Assembly (NCBI GenBank): GCA_965232615.1
Contig: OZ246985.1
Coordinates: 930,001-994,000 of the forward strand
Reading direction: 5' to 3'
DNA length: 64,000 nucleotides
Source of the DNA: UBA2779 sp965232615
GTDB lineage: Bacteria; Spirochaetota; Spirochaetia; DSM-2461
Program-made: the position numbers and the translations under genes
The notes under the pieces: generated by a model
Told to the model about the DNA's origin: nothing
Seen by the model: the letters and a program-made list of their open reading frames with translations, nothing else
Database searches by the model: none
Part shown: in pieces, positions 52,082 through 60,762 of the stretch
How the letters are laid out: each line of letters starts with the position of its first letter
Position numbering within the stretch: position 1 is the first letter of the stretch

Positions 52082-52219
52082 ATATTTACCACCAGGGTAG
52101 TTATTTTCGGGGACCTCTCAAACACACCTCCAGAGACCGGCGAAGAGATTCATCGTTGATGTGTGGCGGAACAATTCAAGCAGAACCGGGATGGCTTTCC
52201 GCGGGTGCCCTTATCTCAG

Positions 52220-52299
52220 GCGAGAGTGGTGGAAATGGTAGACACGCCGGTTTTAGGAGCCGGTGCTTCGGCGTAAGGGTTCAAGTCCCTTCTCTCGCA
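52220..52299 (+). tRNA. tRNA-Leu(TAG)
   Basis: An 80-nt class II tRNA: acceptor GCGAGAG/CTCTCGC, D arm with TGGTGGAAATGGTAGACA, anticodon stem CCGGT/GCCGG with loop TTTAGGA (anticodon TAG), a variable stem TGCTTCGGCG and T arm AAGGGTTCAAGTCCCTT. Discriminator A; CCA not encoded. It lies 22 bp before tig and may share its transcript. The 168 bp between the two tRNAs hold only GGGGACCTCTCAAAC and CGGGTGCCC, perhaps remains of a repeat copy. Confidence 0.96.
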
Positions 52300-52321
52300 T
52301 TAGTTGTTATATGAGGATATT

Positions 52322-53671
52322 ATGATCACCGACAAACAAATTGAAAAGGTTGAAAACTCAGCTGCCAGGCTCACAATCGAAGTATCAGGGGAGGCAACAC
52401 AAAGTTACTATAATAAGGTTGTAGAGAAATTTGAGAAGCAGGCACAAATTCCCGGCTTTCGCAAAGGGAAAGTCCCAAGGTCACTGCTTACTCGAAAATT
52501 TGCCGCAGGAATAAAAGAGGAGGCAACTTCCAATCTCATCAAAGATGCCTCAGAACAGGCATTGAAAGAAGTTGAGGAAAATCCTCTCTCTTTGCCTCAT
52601 TTAACTGAGTTTCGGGCAATGAATCCTGGAGATTCGTATAAATTTTGCATCGTCTATGATGTTTTTCCGGAAATTACCCTTGGTGATTATAAAGGCTTGA
52701 CTGTCGAAGTACCAGAAGTAAGCATCCAAAAAAAACACGTGGATATGGAATTGGAAAACATCAGGCTTTATAATTCAGTATTTGTTGAGAAAGAAGATGG
52801 CATCATAGAGAGTGATACGAATGTTACCATGGATTTTGTTGAATTAGGGGAAAATGATGAGTTATTGAAAGACAGTGAACGCAGTGGTTTTGCATTCACA
52901 ATGAACAATAATAGTCATCCATATTGCATTGAGGATGATATATTAGGACTGAAAACTGGTGAGGAAAAAATTATAACCAAAACCTTCACCAATGAAGCTT
53001 TACCCGATCTGGCTGGTCGTACAGTGAAGCTTAAGGTTAAAATAAATGCTGTTAAAAGACGACAATTACCTGATTTGGATGACGAATTGGCCCAGGATGT
53101 TTCAGAAGACCTCCACACCCTTGCGGATCTTAAGAAAAGAGTGAAATCAAATCTCGAAAAAAATGCTGATGAAATGATTCGATCTAAAAAAATTATGGCC
53201 ATCAGGAAACAACTCATTGACAATTCTACCATTACATTGCCTGTATCCATGATTGAATCTGAAATTGAGAACACCTGGAATGAATATATCAGACAAATAG
53301 GTTTATCAGAGGAGGAATTTCTCAAGTATTTAAAAAGGGATGGCAGGGGCAAGGCTGAATTTACGAGCAAATGGCGGGAAAAAGCCATAGACTCTGTCAA
53401 AGTTCGGCTGATATATGGAAGAATCATTGAATTAGAGAAATTGGATATAAATGATGAGGAATTGCAGGATGCGATTAATCAGGAAGCAGACAAAATGAAA
53501 ATCGATGTGGAAGAATATAAAAAAAAGATTGGCAAGAAGCAAATTGAAGAGTATCTTAAAAACCAGCTGATAACCAGGAAGTTGAATGAATTCCTTTTGA
53601 CAGAATCTACTGTCATTAAGAATGAAAAAGTTGACTATTCAGAATTGCTATCCAGTTCAGGAGATAATTAA
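52322..53671 (+). CDS. tig: Trigger factor
   Basis: This 449-residue ribosome-associated chaperone has the ribosome-binding signature IPGFRKGKVPRSLLTRKF near residue 45, a central FKBP-type PPIase domain (NVTMDFVELGENDELLKDSE, GLKTGEEKIITKTF) and a helical C-terminal chaperone domain. GAGGATATT before ATG 52322 decides the start over an in-frame ATG-like codon at 52304. It opens the tig-clpP-clpX operon. Confidence 0.94.
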   Translation: MITDKQIEKVENSAARLTIEVSGEATQSYYNKVVEKFEKQAQIPGFRKGKVPRSLLTRKFAAGIKEEATSNLIKDASEQALKEVEENPLSLPHLTEFRAMNPGDSYKFCIVYDVFPEITLGDYKGLTVEVPEVSIQKKHVDMELENIRLYNSVFVEKEDGIIESDTNVTMDFVELGENDELLKDSERSGFAFTMNNNSHPYCIEDDILGLKTGEEKIITKTFTNEALPDLAGRTVKLKVKINAVKRRQLPDLDDELAQDVSEDLHTLADLKKRVKSNLEKNADEMIRSKKIMAIRKQLIDNSTITLPVSMIESEIENTWNEYIRQIGLSEEEFLKYLKRDGRGKAEFTSKWREKAIDSVKVRLIYGRIIELEKLDINDEELQDAINQEADKMKIDVEEYKKKIGKKQIEEYLKNQLITRKLNEFLLTESTVIKNEKVDYSELLSSSGDN

Positions 53672-54285
53672 TGGATGTTCAGGCCGCATATAACCCATTT
53701 GTCATTGAGAAAACCGGTATCGGTGAAACACGATATGATATCTGGTCAAAGCTTCTCCAGGAGAGGATAATTTTTCTTGGAGGAGAAATAAGAGATATTG
53801 ATGCCGATCATATAGTTGCACAGATGCTCTATCTGGAATCCCAGGATCCCGACAAGGATATCTGCTTCTATATTAACAGCCCCGGTGGTTCGGTTACAGC
53901 AGGTTTAGCCATTTATGATACGATGCGTCATATTAATGCTGAAGTACAAACAATCTGTATGGGACAGGCCGCTTCCATGGGCGCAATCCTCCTGGCTGGT
54001 GGTACACAGGGCAAAAGACTGGCGCTGCCTTCTTCACGGATTCTTATCCACCAGCCCTGGGGTGGCGTTCAGGGACAGGCTGTCGATATTGGAATACAGG
54101 CTCGTGAAATATTGCGTCTGAAGAAATTACTTGTTAAGTACCTCGCGGAAGATACGGACAAGGATGAGAAAACAATTTCAAAGGACCTGGAACGTGATTT
54201 TTACATGTCTGCGGCAGAAGCCGTCAAATATGGAATAGTAGACAGTATATTGGAGAAATCAAAAGATGGCAAAAACAAAGAATAA
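53671..54285 (+). CDS. clpP: ATP-dependent Clp protease proteolytic subunit
   Basis: This 204-residue protease has the triad Ser in GQAASMGAILLAGG, His in RILIHQPWGG and Asp in LERDFYMSAAEAV. FYINSPGGSVTAGLAIYDTM is the oxyanion strand. TAATG overlap with tig and a 20-bp overlap with clpX show tight coupling. It is the housekeeping ClpP partner of ClpX. Confidence 0.97.
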   Translation: MDVQAAYNPFVIEKTGIGETRYDIWSKLLQERIIFLGGEIRDIDADHIVAQMLYLESQDPDKDICFYINSPGGSVTAGLAIYDTMRHINAEVQTICMGQAASMGAILLAGGTQGKRLALPSSRILIHQPWGGVQGQAVDIGIQAREILRLKKLLVKYLAEDTDKDEKTISKDLERDFYMSAAEAVKYGIVDSILEKSKDGKNKE

Positions 54286-55549
54286 AGATATAAAAGTCTG
54301 TTCCTTTTGCGGTAAAACCGGAGAAATGGCCAAGAAGCTCATTGCCGGGCCAGGTGTCTATATCTGTGATGAATGCATTGATGTTTGTGAGAATATTATT
54401 GCCGAAGAAAACGAAAACATTACAGCCGAATTCATTGAAGATTTACCTGTTCCTAAAGAGATTAAAGAATACCTTGATCAGTTTGTTATTGGCCAGGAAT
54501 TGGCGAAGAAGGTTTTGTCTGTCGCAGTTTACAACCATTACAAGCGAATCATGCACAAAGACAGAATTAATCAGGAAGAGGTGGATTTAGAGAAGTCCAA
54601 TGTTCTCCTGCTTGGCCCCACAGGCTCCGGGAAGACTCTTCTGGCAAAAACACTGGCACAGAAACTCAAGGTTCCATTTGCCATTGCTGACGCTACAACC
54701 CTTACTGAAGCTGGCTATGTGGGTGAAGATGTTGAAAATATTCTGCTGAAACTGATACAAACTGCTGGGAACAGTATTCCTGCCGCTGAACGCGGCATCA
54801 TCTACATCGATGAAATTGATAAAATAGCACATAAAGGGGAAAACGTTTCCATCACACGGGATGTTTCAGGGGAAGGTGTCCAACAGGCTTTACTGAAAAT
54901 AATTGAAGGAACAATAGCTTCAGTACCTCCTCAAGGGGGCAGAAAGCATCCAAACCAGGAAATGTTGAAGATCGACACTTCCAACATCCTTTTTATATTT
55001 GGCGGTGCATTCGTTGGATTGGATAAGATAGTGCTTTCACGTATTTCCGAGCATCCATTGGGATTTGGAGTTGATGCCAGGAAGATTAAAGAAAAGAATT
55101 TGAGCGAACTCTTCGGACAGATTCATCCCGATGATCTAATAAAATTTGGACTTATTCCAGAGTTTATTGGACGCCTGCCAATACAGGTCGCCCTGGATGA
55201 TCTCACGGAAGAAGAGTTGAAGCAGGTTGTCACTGAACCAAGAAATGCAATAGTGAAACAGTATACAGTATCCATGGAAATGGATGGCGTTGAACTGGTA
55301 TTCAGCCCGGAAGCCGTCAGTGCGATTGCCAGACAGGCTATTAAACGCAAAACAGGTGCCAGAGGAATTCGGGCCATTGTTGAATCAGCCATGATTGATG
55401 TCATGTATGAGGTTCCTTCCATCACAGGAAGAAAGAAAGTACTTGTCAATCAAGAAGTTATCGAGGACAAAGCAAAACCAGAAATCATTAAAATTGGAGA
55501 ATACGACGATAGTGATGAACTGGATGAAGTTAAGCAGATCACAGCCTGA
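54266..55549 (+). CDS. clpX: ATP-dependent Clp protease ATP-binding subunit ClpX
   Basis: This 427-residue unfoldase has the N-terminal zinc finger (CSFCGKTG ... YICDECIDVC), Walker A LLLGPTGSGKT, pore loop GYVGEDV, Walker B IIYIDEIDK and the IGF-region replaced by family-typical LGFGVDAR; the C-terminal GARGIRAIVES is sensor II. It feeds substrates to ClpP. A hairpin repeat begins about 40 bp after the stop. Confidence 0.97.
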   Translation: MAKTKNKDIKVCSFCGKTGEMAKKLIAGPGVYICDECIDVCENIIAEENENITAEFIEDLPVPKEIKEYLDQFVIGQELAKKVLSVAVYNHYKRIMHKDRINQEEVDLEKSNVLLLGPTGSGKTLLAKTLAQKLKVPFAIADATTLTEAGYVGEDVENILLKLIQTAGNSIPAAERGIIYIDEIDKIAHKGENVSITRDVSGEGVQQALLKIIEGTIASVPPQGGRKHPNQEMLKIDTSNILFIFGGAFVGLDKIVLSRISEHPLGFGVDARKIKEKNLSELFGQIHPDDLIKFGLIPEFIGRLPIQVALDDLTEEELKQVVTEPRNAIVKQYTVSMEMDGVELVFSPEAVSAIARQAIKRKTGARGIRAIVESAMIDVMYEVPSITGRKKVLVNQEVIEDKAKPEIIKIGEYDDSDELDEVKQITA

Positions 55550-55589
55550 TTCGAAGAAAATACTTCCACTTCTGCCTCTAAACAATAAA

Positions 55590-55803
55590 GGCAACCTCTA
55601 AAAAACAGCTTTAGGAAATTGACGAAATGGCGGTGTGTTCCTCGGGCTACGCCCTGCTGTACACACCTGATTAAATTTTTTGTCGATACAAGGCGGCCTG
55701 TCTGCGTGCGGACACGCACAGGCAGGCAGTTGAGTATTTTGACAACGCAGTAGCGGCGGAAAATATCTGAGTCAAGAACTCAATGGGTTTATTAGAGGTG
55801 CCC
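55590..55803 (-). repeat. Hairpin mobile repeat, copy 9 (variant)
   Basis: This 214-bp reversed copy starts AGGCAACCTCTAAAAAACAG and ends TTTATTAGAGGTGCCC. Hairpin B is normal, but hairpin A is replaced by a different GC-rich stem, CTGTCTGCGTGC/GCACAGGCAGG (about 55698-55728). Flanks ATAA and GTAA differ at one base. Confidence 0.88.
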
Positions 55804-55830
55804 GTAAGTTCAGGCTGTGTAAGAAATGCG

Positions 55831-55863
55831 GCATTCAGCGCTGGCTTAACCAACGCTGAATGC
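55831..55863. other. Perfect 10-bp hairpin downstream of surface lipoprotein
   Basis: GCATTCAGCG (55831-55840) pairs perfectly with CGCTGAATGC (55854-55863); TGG/CCA inside can extend the stem. It lies 21 bp past the lipoprotein stop on the minus strand. No T-run follows, so it is either a weak terminator or a DNA cruciform. Confidence 0.65.
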
Positions 55864-55884
55864 AATAGTTAAATGGGCAAATAG

Positions 55885-57912
55885 TTAAAAAGCCCTCACC
55901 GCAAGAACATAATTCTGGTTGAACTTGCGGCTGTCGTTCTGGTTGCCATCGGCGAAGTCCTGTTGCCACGCGATGCCGGTACTTATCTCTGAAGAAGACC
56001 AGTACCCGTCAGATACGAAGCCGCCTACTGAATCTTTCTGCTTATACAACTCATTCAACTCATCCTTGGACGGCAGAAACCAGTCGTCATAGCCGCCCAG
56101 CTCTAAATCGCTACAGAAGTGCGCCGCGTATTTCTTTAATCCGTCACTACTACCAGGTGTGGCCACTATTATCGCTGTGTTGGATTCTCCGGTTCCTATG
56201 GCTGTGCCCGTGCCGCCAATCTCTATTCCAGGACTAGCCCATTCCATACGACCACTATCCTGCGAGGCCGCCTCCAGGTAAGTCCATCCATCGCTGGCGG
56301 CATTAGGATTCACATAGAAGATTTTCCCTCCGGCGGGGCCGGTGTCGCCTACGCTGTACACTACCGTCAGTACGAATTCGGCTGTTTTCTCTCCCGTGTA
56401 GTTGCCCGTTCCGGCGGCTGTAACGGTGTATGTTCCGGCATCGCCTGTGCTGATTGTGTTTGCTATAGAGACTTTACCACTGTTATCTATGGTGACGGCA
56501 GCTACGGAGGCTCCATTTTTCTCTATGCTCAGGCCGTAATCAGTTCCTGCGTTCAGACCGTCGTCATTGTTGATCGTTACGGTGAAAGTTGATGCTTGCA
56601 AGGGGGGGACAGTTTGGTCAGCAACGGAAATAGAGAAGCCCGTCACTGTTGCAATATCTTTTTGAGCGATAGTGAGAGTCTGTTCGCTTGTAACCGAAGA
56701 GTCATAGCCTGAAGTTGCCGTTATGGTGACTTCTCCTGCGGCTACTATCGTCAATTCTCCTGTCCCGGCGTCCACGGTCGCAACATTGGCATCCGATGTG
56801 CTATATGTCACCGTGGTGTCGGCGCCGTTCACCGCATCCACCTGAGCTGTCAATGTCCGGGGTGCATCACCGTAGGTCAGCGCTGGAGGCGCGCCGAATG
56901 TAATGCTTTTTACTTTCTGCAATTTTACTGTAACTGTCTTCTGGAAGTCGGCATAGGCGCCGCCGCTGTCGATTACCTTTACATTGAAGGTGAAGTCATT
57001 CCCGTCAATGTCCGAGAGATCCGTTCCGGCTGAGATGGTGATCGCTCCAGTGCTGCTGACGACAGCAACTCTGTTTTCCACGCTGGAATACTCTGCTGTT
57101 ATGGAAGATGTAACTTCGGTCTTCTTTGTGAGGGTGGGCGAGGCAATGGTTACTGCACTGGCGACTTTGCCGCCCTTCACTTCAACGATGACAGAGGCGG
57201 TATCATAAACCAGAGATTCCACCCAGGGGGCCCTGGTGTCAACGGTGACTGTTATTAAGGCTGTCGCCGTTCCCGAATAGTTCCCCGTCAGGGTGAGGGT
57301 AACGGTGTGCTCCGTCGCTACCTGCTCCGCGGAGGGGGTCCCGGTAATTTCTCCCGTTTCAGGGTCGAGGTCCAGGCCGGCGGGAAGAGCGGGGGCCACC
57401 GTGTATTCAGCCGTTGCGCCATCTGGCAGTGCGTCTGTAAAGCTCGGGCTCACCGACGTAATCGCAACATCTTTGCTGGCGTTTATCGCTGTATAGGACA
57501 CCGTTCCTATCGTGTGTTCTTTCGGATTAACTGCTATCGTGATCGTTGCCGTGTACGTTGAGTCTCCAACGGCGGCCTTCACGGTCCAGTCCTCAGTCGC
57601 GGCATAGGCTTCTTGCGGGACGGTCACAACTCCGTCACTTCCTACGGTGGGTGTAACGTTAAGCTTCGAGCCGCCCGGCGGCCCTGCGATGCTGTAGGTG
57701 ACGGTGCCCGCCGGCAGGTTTGTCCACGTCGGCGCAGAACTTACCGCGTCCTGAGCCATGCCAAATTCTGCGGTGACTCCGCTGCTGTACGTGAATGACG
57801 GCTGCGTTGTACCGCCGTCATTATCCGTCGTTCCCGAGCACGATGCCAGAAACGCCAACAGTCCGATTGAGAGCAGGGCTCCCCTGCTCATTAGCCAAGA
57901 AAACTTCTTCAT
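55885..57912 (-). CDS. Surface lipoprotein with Ig-like domains and DUF1566-type C terminus
   Basis: This 675-residue lipoprotein has a lipobox (FLASC) after the signal peptide. Ig-like modules follow: a He_PIG-type PALPAGLDLDPETGEITGTP, cadherin-like DFTFNVKVIDSGGAYADFQK and Big-type VTYSTSDANVATVDAGTGEL. The last 130 residues form a DUF1566/C-lectin-like domain with GPAGGKIFYVNPN, YDDWFLPSKDELNELYKQ, SDGYWSSSEIS and AWQQDFADGNQNDSRKFNQN, ending VRAF. Such C termini occur in diversity-generating retroelement targets. AAGGAG supports ATG 57912. GC content is higher than in the flanking core genes, suggesting transfer. Confidence 0.83.
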   Translation of the reverse strand: MKKFSWLMSRGALLSIGLLAFLASCSGTTDNDGGTTQPSFTYSSGVTAEFGMAQDAVSSAPTWTNLPAGTVTYSIAGPPGGSKLNVTPTVGSDGVVTVPQEAYAATEDWTVKAAVGDSTYTATITIAVNPKEHTIGTVSYTAINASKDVAITSVSPSFTDALPDGATAEYTVAPALPAGLDLDPETGEITGTPSAEQVATEHTVTLTLTGNYSGTATALITVTVDTRAPWVESLVYDTASVIVEVKGGKVASAVTIASPTLTKKTEVTSSITAEYSSVENRVAVVSSTGAITISAGTDLSDIDGNDFTFNVKVIDSGGAYADFQKTVTVKLQKVKSITFGAPPALTYGDAPRTLTAQVDAVNGADTTVTYSTSDANVATVDAGTGELTIVAAGEVTITATSGYDSSVTSEQTLTIAQKDIATVTGFSISVADQTVPPLQASTFTVTINNDDGLNAGTDYGLSIEKNGASVAAVTIDNSGKVSIANTISTGDAGTYTVTAAGTGNYTGEKTAEFVLTVVYSVGDTGPAGGKIFYVNPNAASDGWTYLEAASQDSGRMEWASPGIEIGGTGTAIGTGESNTAIIVATPGSSDGLKKYAAHFCSDLELGGYDDWFLPSKDELNELYKQKDSVGGFVSDGYWSSSEISTGIAWQQDFADGNQNDSRKFNQNYVLAVRAF

Positions 57913-57968
57913 TTTCATTCTCCTTAATCCACTTTTGTATAAAAAAAGTAACGATCCAGAGAGTTATT

Positions 57969-59011
57969 GTCAATAGTTGTGGATGAGAAAATTTCAAATC
58001 CTTCATTTTTTTCACGCGGCCTCTTCCTTGAAGACTCCATCTTTACAAAACACACCCTCAATAACCCTGGGGATTAGCTTGTATCCACGTAGCTTTCGCC
58101 AGTTCTTTTCAGCCTCCAGGCAGAGCTTCCAAACCATACTTAATGTTGCCACCCTTGAACCACAGCCCCTGGTTCTCTTCGTTCTAAGGCGGACAGTAGC
58201 AAAGGTTGACTCAATCGGGTTGGTCGTCCTGATGTGAGTCCAGTGCATCGCCGGAAATTTGTAGAACGTGAACAGCTTCTCCCTGTCCTTTTCCAGACAC
58301 TGGGTGGCCCTGGGGTATTTAGCCTGAATGATTACAAGAATGCAGCTCCTTTGATCATCAAGCCTTACATTGAAGTAGATGCCGTCCACCCAGATGTAGG
58401 CGTATTCCTTAGCTTTCAAATCACGTTTCTCCCACTGAAGAAACTCATCTTCCCAGAACCTTTTCAAGCGGACTATGTTCGTCGCCGACAGTCCGGCAAT
58501 ACCTTCACCCAGAATCGAGGCAAGAGCTGTCTGGAAAGCAGATGTGGACACACCACTGAGGTACAGCGCCGGAACAAGGTTGTCGATACTGGGAGTTCTG
58601 CGCATATAGGTTGGCAGTATGGCACTGGTGAAGCGATCCTCTCGCTTGCTCTTTAATTTCCTGTCATCCACTCCTGGAACCTTGATTTGCATTTGACCAA
58701 CCCCTGTCACAATTTTTCGTTGGGCGTGGTAACCATTGCGTACAACCTTGCGCTGATTATTCTGATCACGCTCATGTTTATGGGCATTGATGTAGTCTTC
58801 CACTTCTAACTCCAGGGCATGAATAAGCATCTTTCTGGCTCCCTCTCGCAAAACCTGATCCAAAACCGATTCTGTTTCGCTTTTCAGCACTTCCGAATCA
58901 TTTCCGTTTGTTGTAAACTCTTCCATAGAGCATCTCCTTTCTGTTTGGCTTTTTCACCAATTATTTTACAGAAGGATTTGCTCTTTTTTTACCCCATCCA
59001 CAACTTTTGAC
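57969..59011 (-). mobile_element. IS256/Mutator-type element, internally deleted
   Basis: Inverted ends GTCAATAGTTGTGGATG (57969-57985) and CATCCACAACTTTTGAC (58995-59011) define a 1043-bp element, shorter than the usual 1.3 kb. No matching 8-9 bp target duplication is visible. The right end supplies the last base of the stop codon of the neighbouring TPR gene. Confidence 0.85.
58012..58926 (-). pseudogene. IS256-family transposase with internal deletion
   Basis: The 304-residue product matches both ends of IS256-type transposases (about 400 residues): LEVEDYINAHKHERDQNNQR, RNGYHAQRKIVTGVGQMQIKVP, YAYIWVDGIYFNVRLDD (first catalytic Asp) and HIRTTNPIESTFATVRLRTK near the third acidic residue. 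The middle, from after ILVIIQ to before AKYPRATQCLEKDREKLF, is missing in frame, and with it the second catalytic Asp. It should be inactive. Confidence 0.88.
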
Positions 59012-60762
59012 TATATCTCATAGAAACGATCCAGAAGTCCTGTCAACACCTCCGCTACATCCCGTGACTTTTCGATTATTCCAGTACGAGCCTCGCTGAT
59101 GGTTTTTCCCTCAGGACTTGACAGATACCAGTAAAGCTTTTCATCTCGCATACTGAGGGTCAGGGTTGAGGTTGAACTCTCTCTCTTTCCTGTAATTCTA
59201 TATCCGGCCGATCGTAAAATACGGGTGATTCTTCTTTTAAGCAGCGGCAGCTTTTCTCCAGAAATAACGAGATGAACAGGCAAAGACAATCCATACTGTC
59301 GGAGTCCACCTGGATTAATGGCGTACAAATCGGTAAGGGCTTTATCTGATTCTGTATCTTTGCGCCTGGATGTTATTTCTGCAAGTGCTCGCAGCGAGCG
59401 TTCAACGGGTTCTCGTTCATCGGATTGAAAGGAATTTAGTGCCAGATTTATATCCGTTTGTTTACCTTTTTCTTTTCCAGATTCCAGCAGATACCATGGG
59501 ACTGCGAGGACGGTTAATGCTGTTTCAAGAGCCTGTGCATTGTCCAGATGCCGTATTGCTGGTTGACCATAACCCTGATTCAAGCGATATGCATACCATT
59601 CTGAATCAAGGATATTTCCCTCAGCGGTGAGTTCCGATACATATTGACTCGACAGGGCACGGTATTTCATATCATGATAAATTCCACGGATATTCCATAT
59701 AAGGGAGCGGATAAACCGATGGACATGACCTCCAATGCCTCCTTGAGGAGTGAGGGCTTCTGTTTTTGCCTTTCCCTTCCATGCAGCCGCCAGAATTTCA
59801 TTGAGATCCATATTGAAACGCTGAGTATTAATGCCATAGGAATGCATCCAGGAATCATCACCTTCTGCCAGAACATCATTTATATACCGTACCGCTTCGT
59901 CTAAACGACCAATCCGTCTGCTGAAATACGCAATGTTTACACGGGAAAGAGGTGTTACATCCATGCTTTCTGCTGTCCTGTACGCCTTGATGGAATCATG
60001 CAAGTTCCAGGACATGAATTCCAGCTCACCTGTGATAATGTAACCATTAGTCCGCTCGCGGAGTTCCAGAGATCGACTGGCATATTCTCGTGCTTTGTCA
60101 TATTGGTAAAAAGTTTGTTCGAGTATGGATAAATTATAAAAAGCGACAGAGGCGAAAAACTCGTCCCCTTTGTTAAGGGCATCGTCAATGGAATTCAGAT
60201 ACCATTCTCGAGCAAGTTCAGCATTATATACACCTGAGTACAGGGTTCCCAGAGTATGGGCCCAACCCCGGTTGTATTGGTCCTGAAGAACATCCTCAAG
60301 AAGAGTAATCCCTTCATCCATTCGGTGAGTTTTGAAATACATCCAGCTGAGATCGTCAATTATAGATATCCGGAGCGCCCCTTCTTCCACCACATCAAGG
60401 GCATCTTCAAGGGAATCAACAGCCGTATTGTAACTTCCAAGATAGCTGTAGGTCCTTGCGATATCGAACAGAATATAGGGATTATTCGGTTCCAATTGAT
60501 CGGCCTTCAAGAATTCGGCCAGCGCAAGATGATAGAGTTTTTGTTCAAGATACAGCTTACCGGCCCGAATCAGGATTCTTGTATCCCGGGGCCAGGAGAC
60601 CTTCCCTTCCTCCAGAAGTGTGATCGCCTGAGTATACCTGTTTTCTGCAACAGCAATGTCCACTCTGTCTATGAGACTGTCAACATCATCAGCATGGATG
60701 GACAGTGACAGCAGAGTTATGAGTGTAACGAATATGAGATGTTTCACTTTCGGGATCTCCAT
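59011..60762 (-). CDS. TPR-repeat exported protein, C terminus probably clipped
   Basis: From ATG 60762 the product is 583 residues with signal peptide HLIFVTLITLLSLSIHA. TPR units include ENRYTQAITLLEEGKVSWPR, QKLYHLALAEFLKADQLEPN, IARTYSYLGSYNTAVDSLED and YFKTHRMDEGITLLEDVLQD. The C-terminal 100 residues are beta-rich (LPVHLVISGEKLPLLKRRIT). The stop TAG is formed at the junction with the IS256-type element, so the original end may have been longer. The start overlaps the transglutaminase gene by 19 bp. Confidence 0.8.
   Translation of the reverse strand: MEIPKVKHLIFVTLITLLSLSIHADDVDSLIDRVDIAVAENRYTQAITLLEEGKVSWPRDTRILIRAGKLYLEQKLYHLALAEFLKADQLEPNNPYILFDIARTYSYLGSYNTAVDSLEDALDVVEEGALRISIIDDLSWMYFKTHRMDEGITLLEDVLQDQYNRGWAHTLGTLYSGVYNAELAREWYLNSIDDALNKGDEFFASVAFYNLSILEQTFYQYDKAREYASRSLELRERTNGYIITGELEFMSWNLHDSIKAYRTAESMDVTPLSRVNIAYFSRRIGRLDEAVRYINDVLAEGDDSWMHSYGINTQRFNMDLNEILAAAWKGKAKTEALTPQGGIGGHVHRFIRSLIWNIRGIYHDMKYRALSSQYVSELTAEGNILDSEWYAYRLNQGYGQPAIRHLDNAQALETALTVLAVPWYLLESGKEKGKQTDINLALNSFQSDEREPVERSLRALAEITSRRKDTESDKALTDLYAINPGGLRQYGLSLPVHLVISGEKLPLLKRRITRILRSAGYRITGKRESSTSTLTLSMRDEKLYWYLSSPEGKTISEARTGIIEKSRDVAEVLTGLLDRFYEI

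Noticed and set aside
55831..55863. Hairpin after the surface lipoprotein as a standard rho-independent terminator
   Set aside because: The stem is strong, but no T-run follows on the minus strand, so it is listed as a hairpin of unknown role.
57950..59030. ACGATCCAGA on both sides of the IS256-type element as a target duplication
   Set aside because: The two copies are not adjacent to the element ends and are at different distances from them, and the right copy is ordinary coding sequence of the TPR gene.
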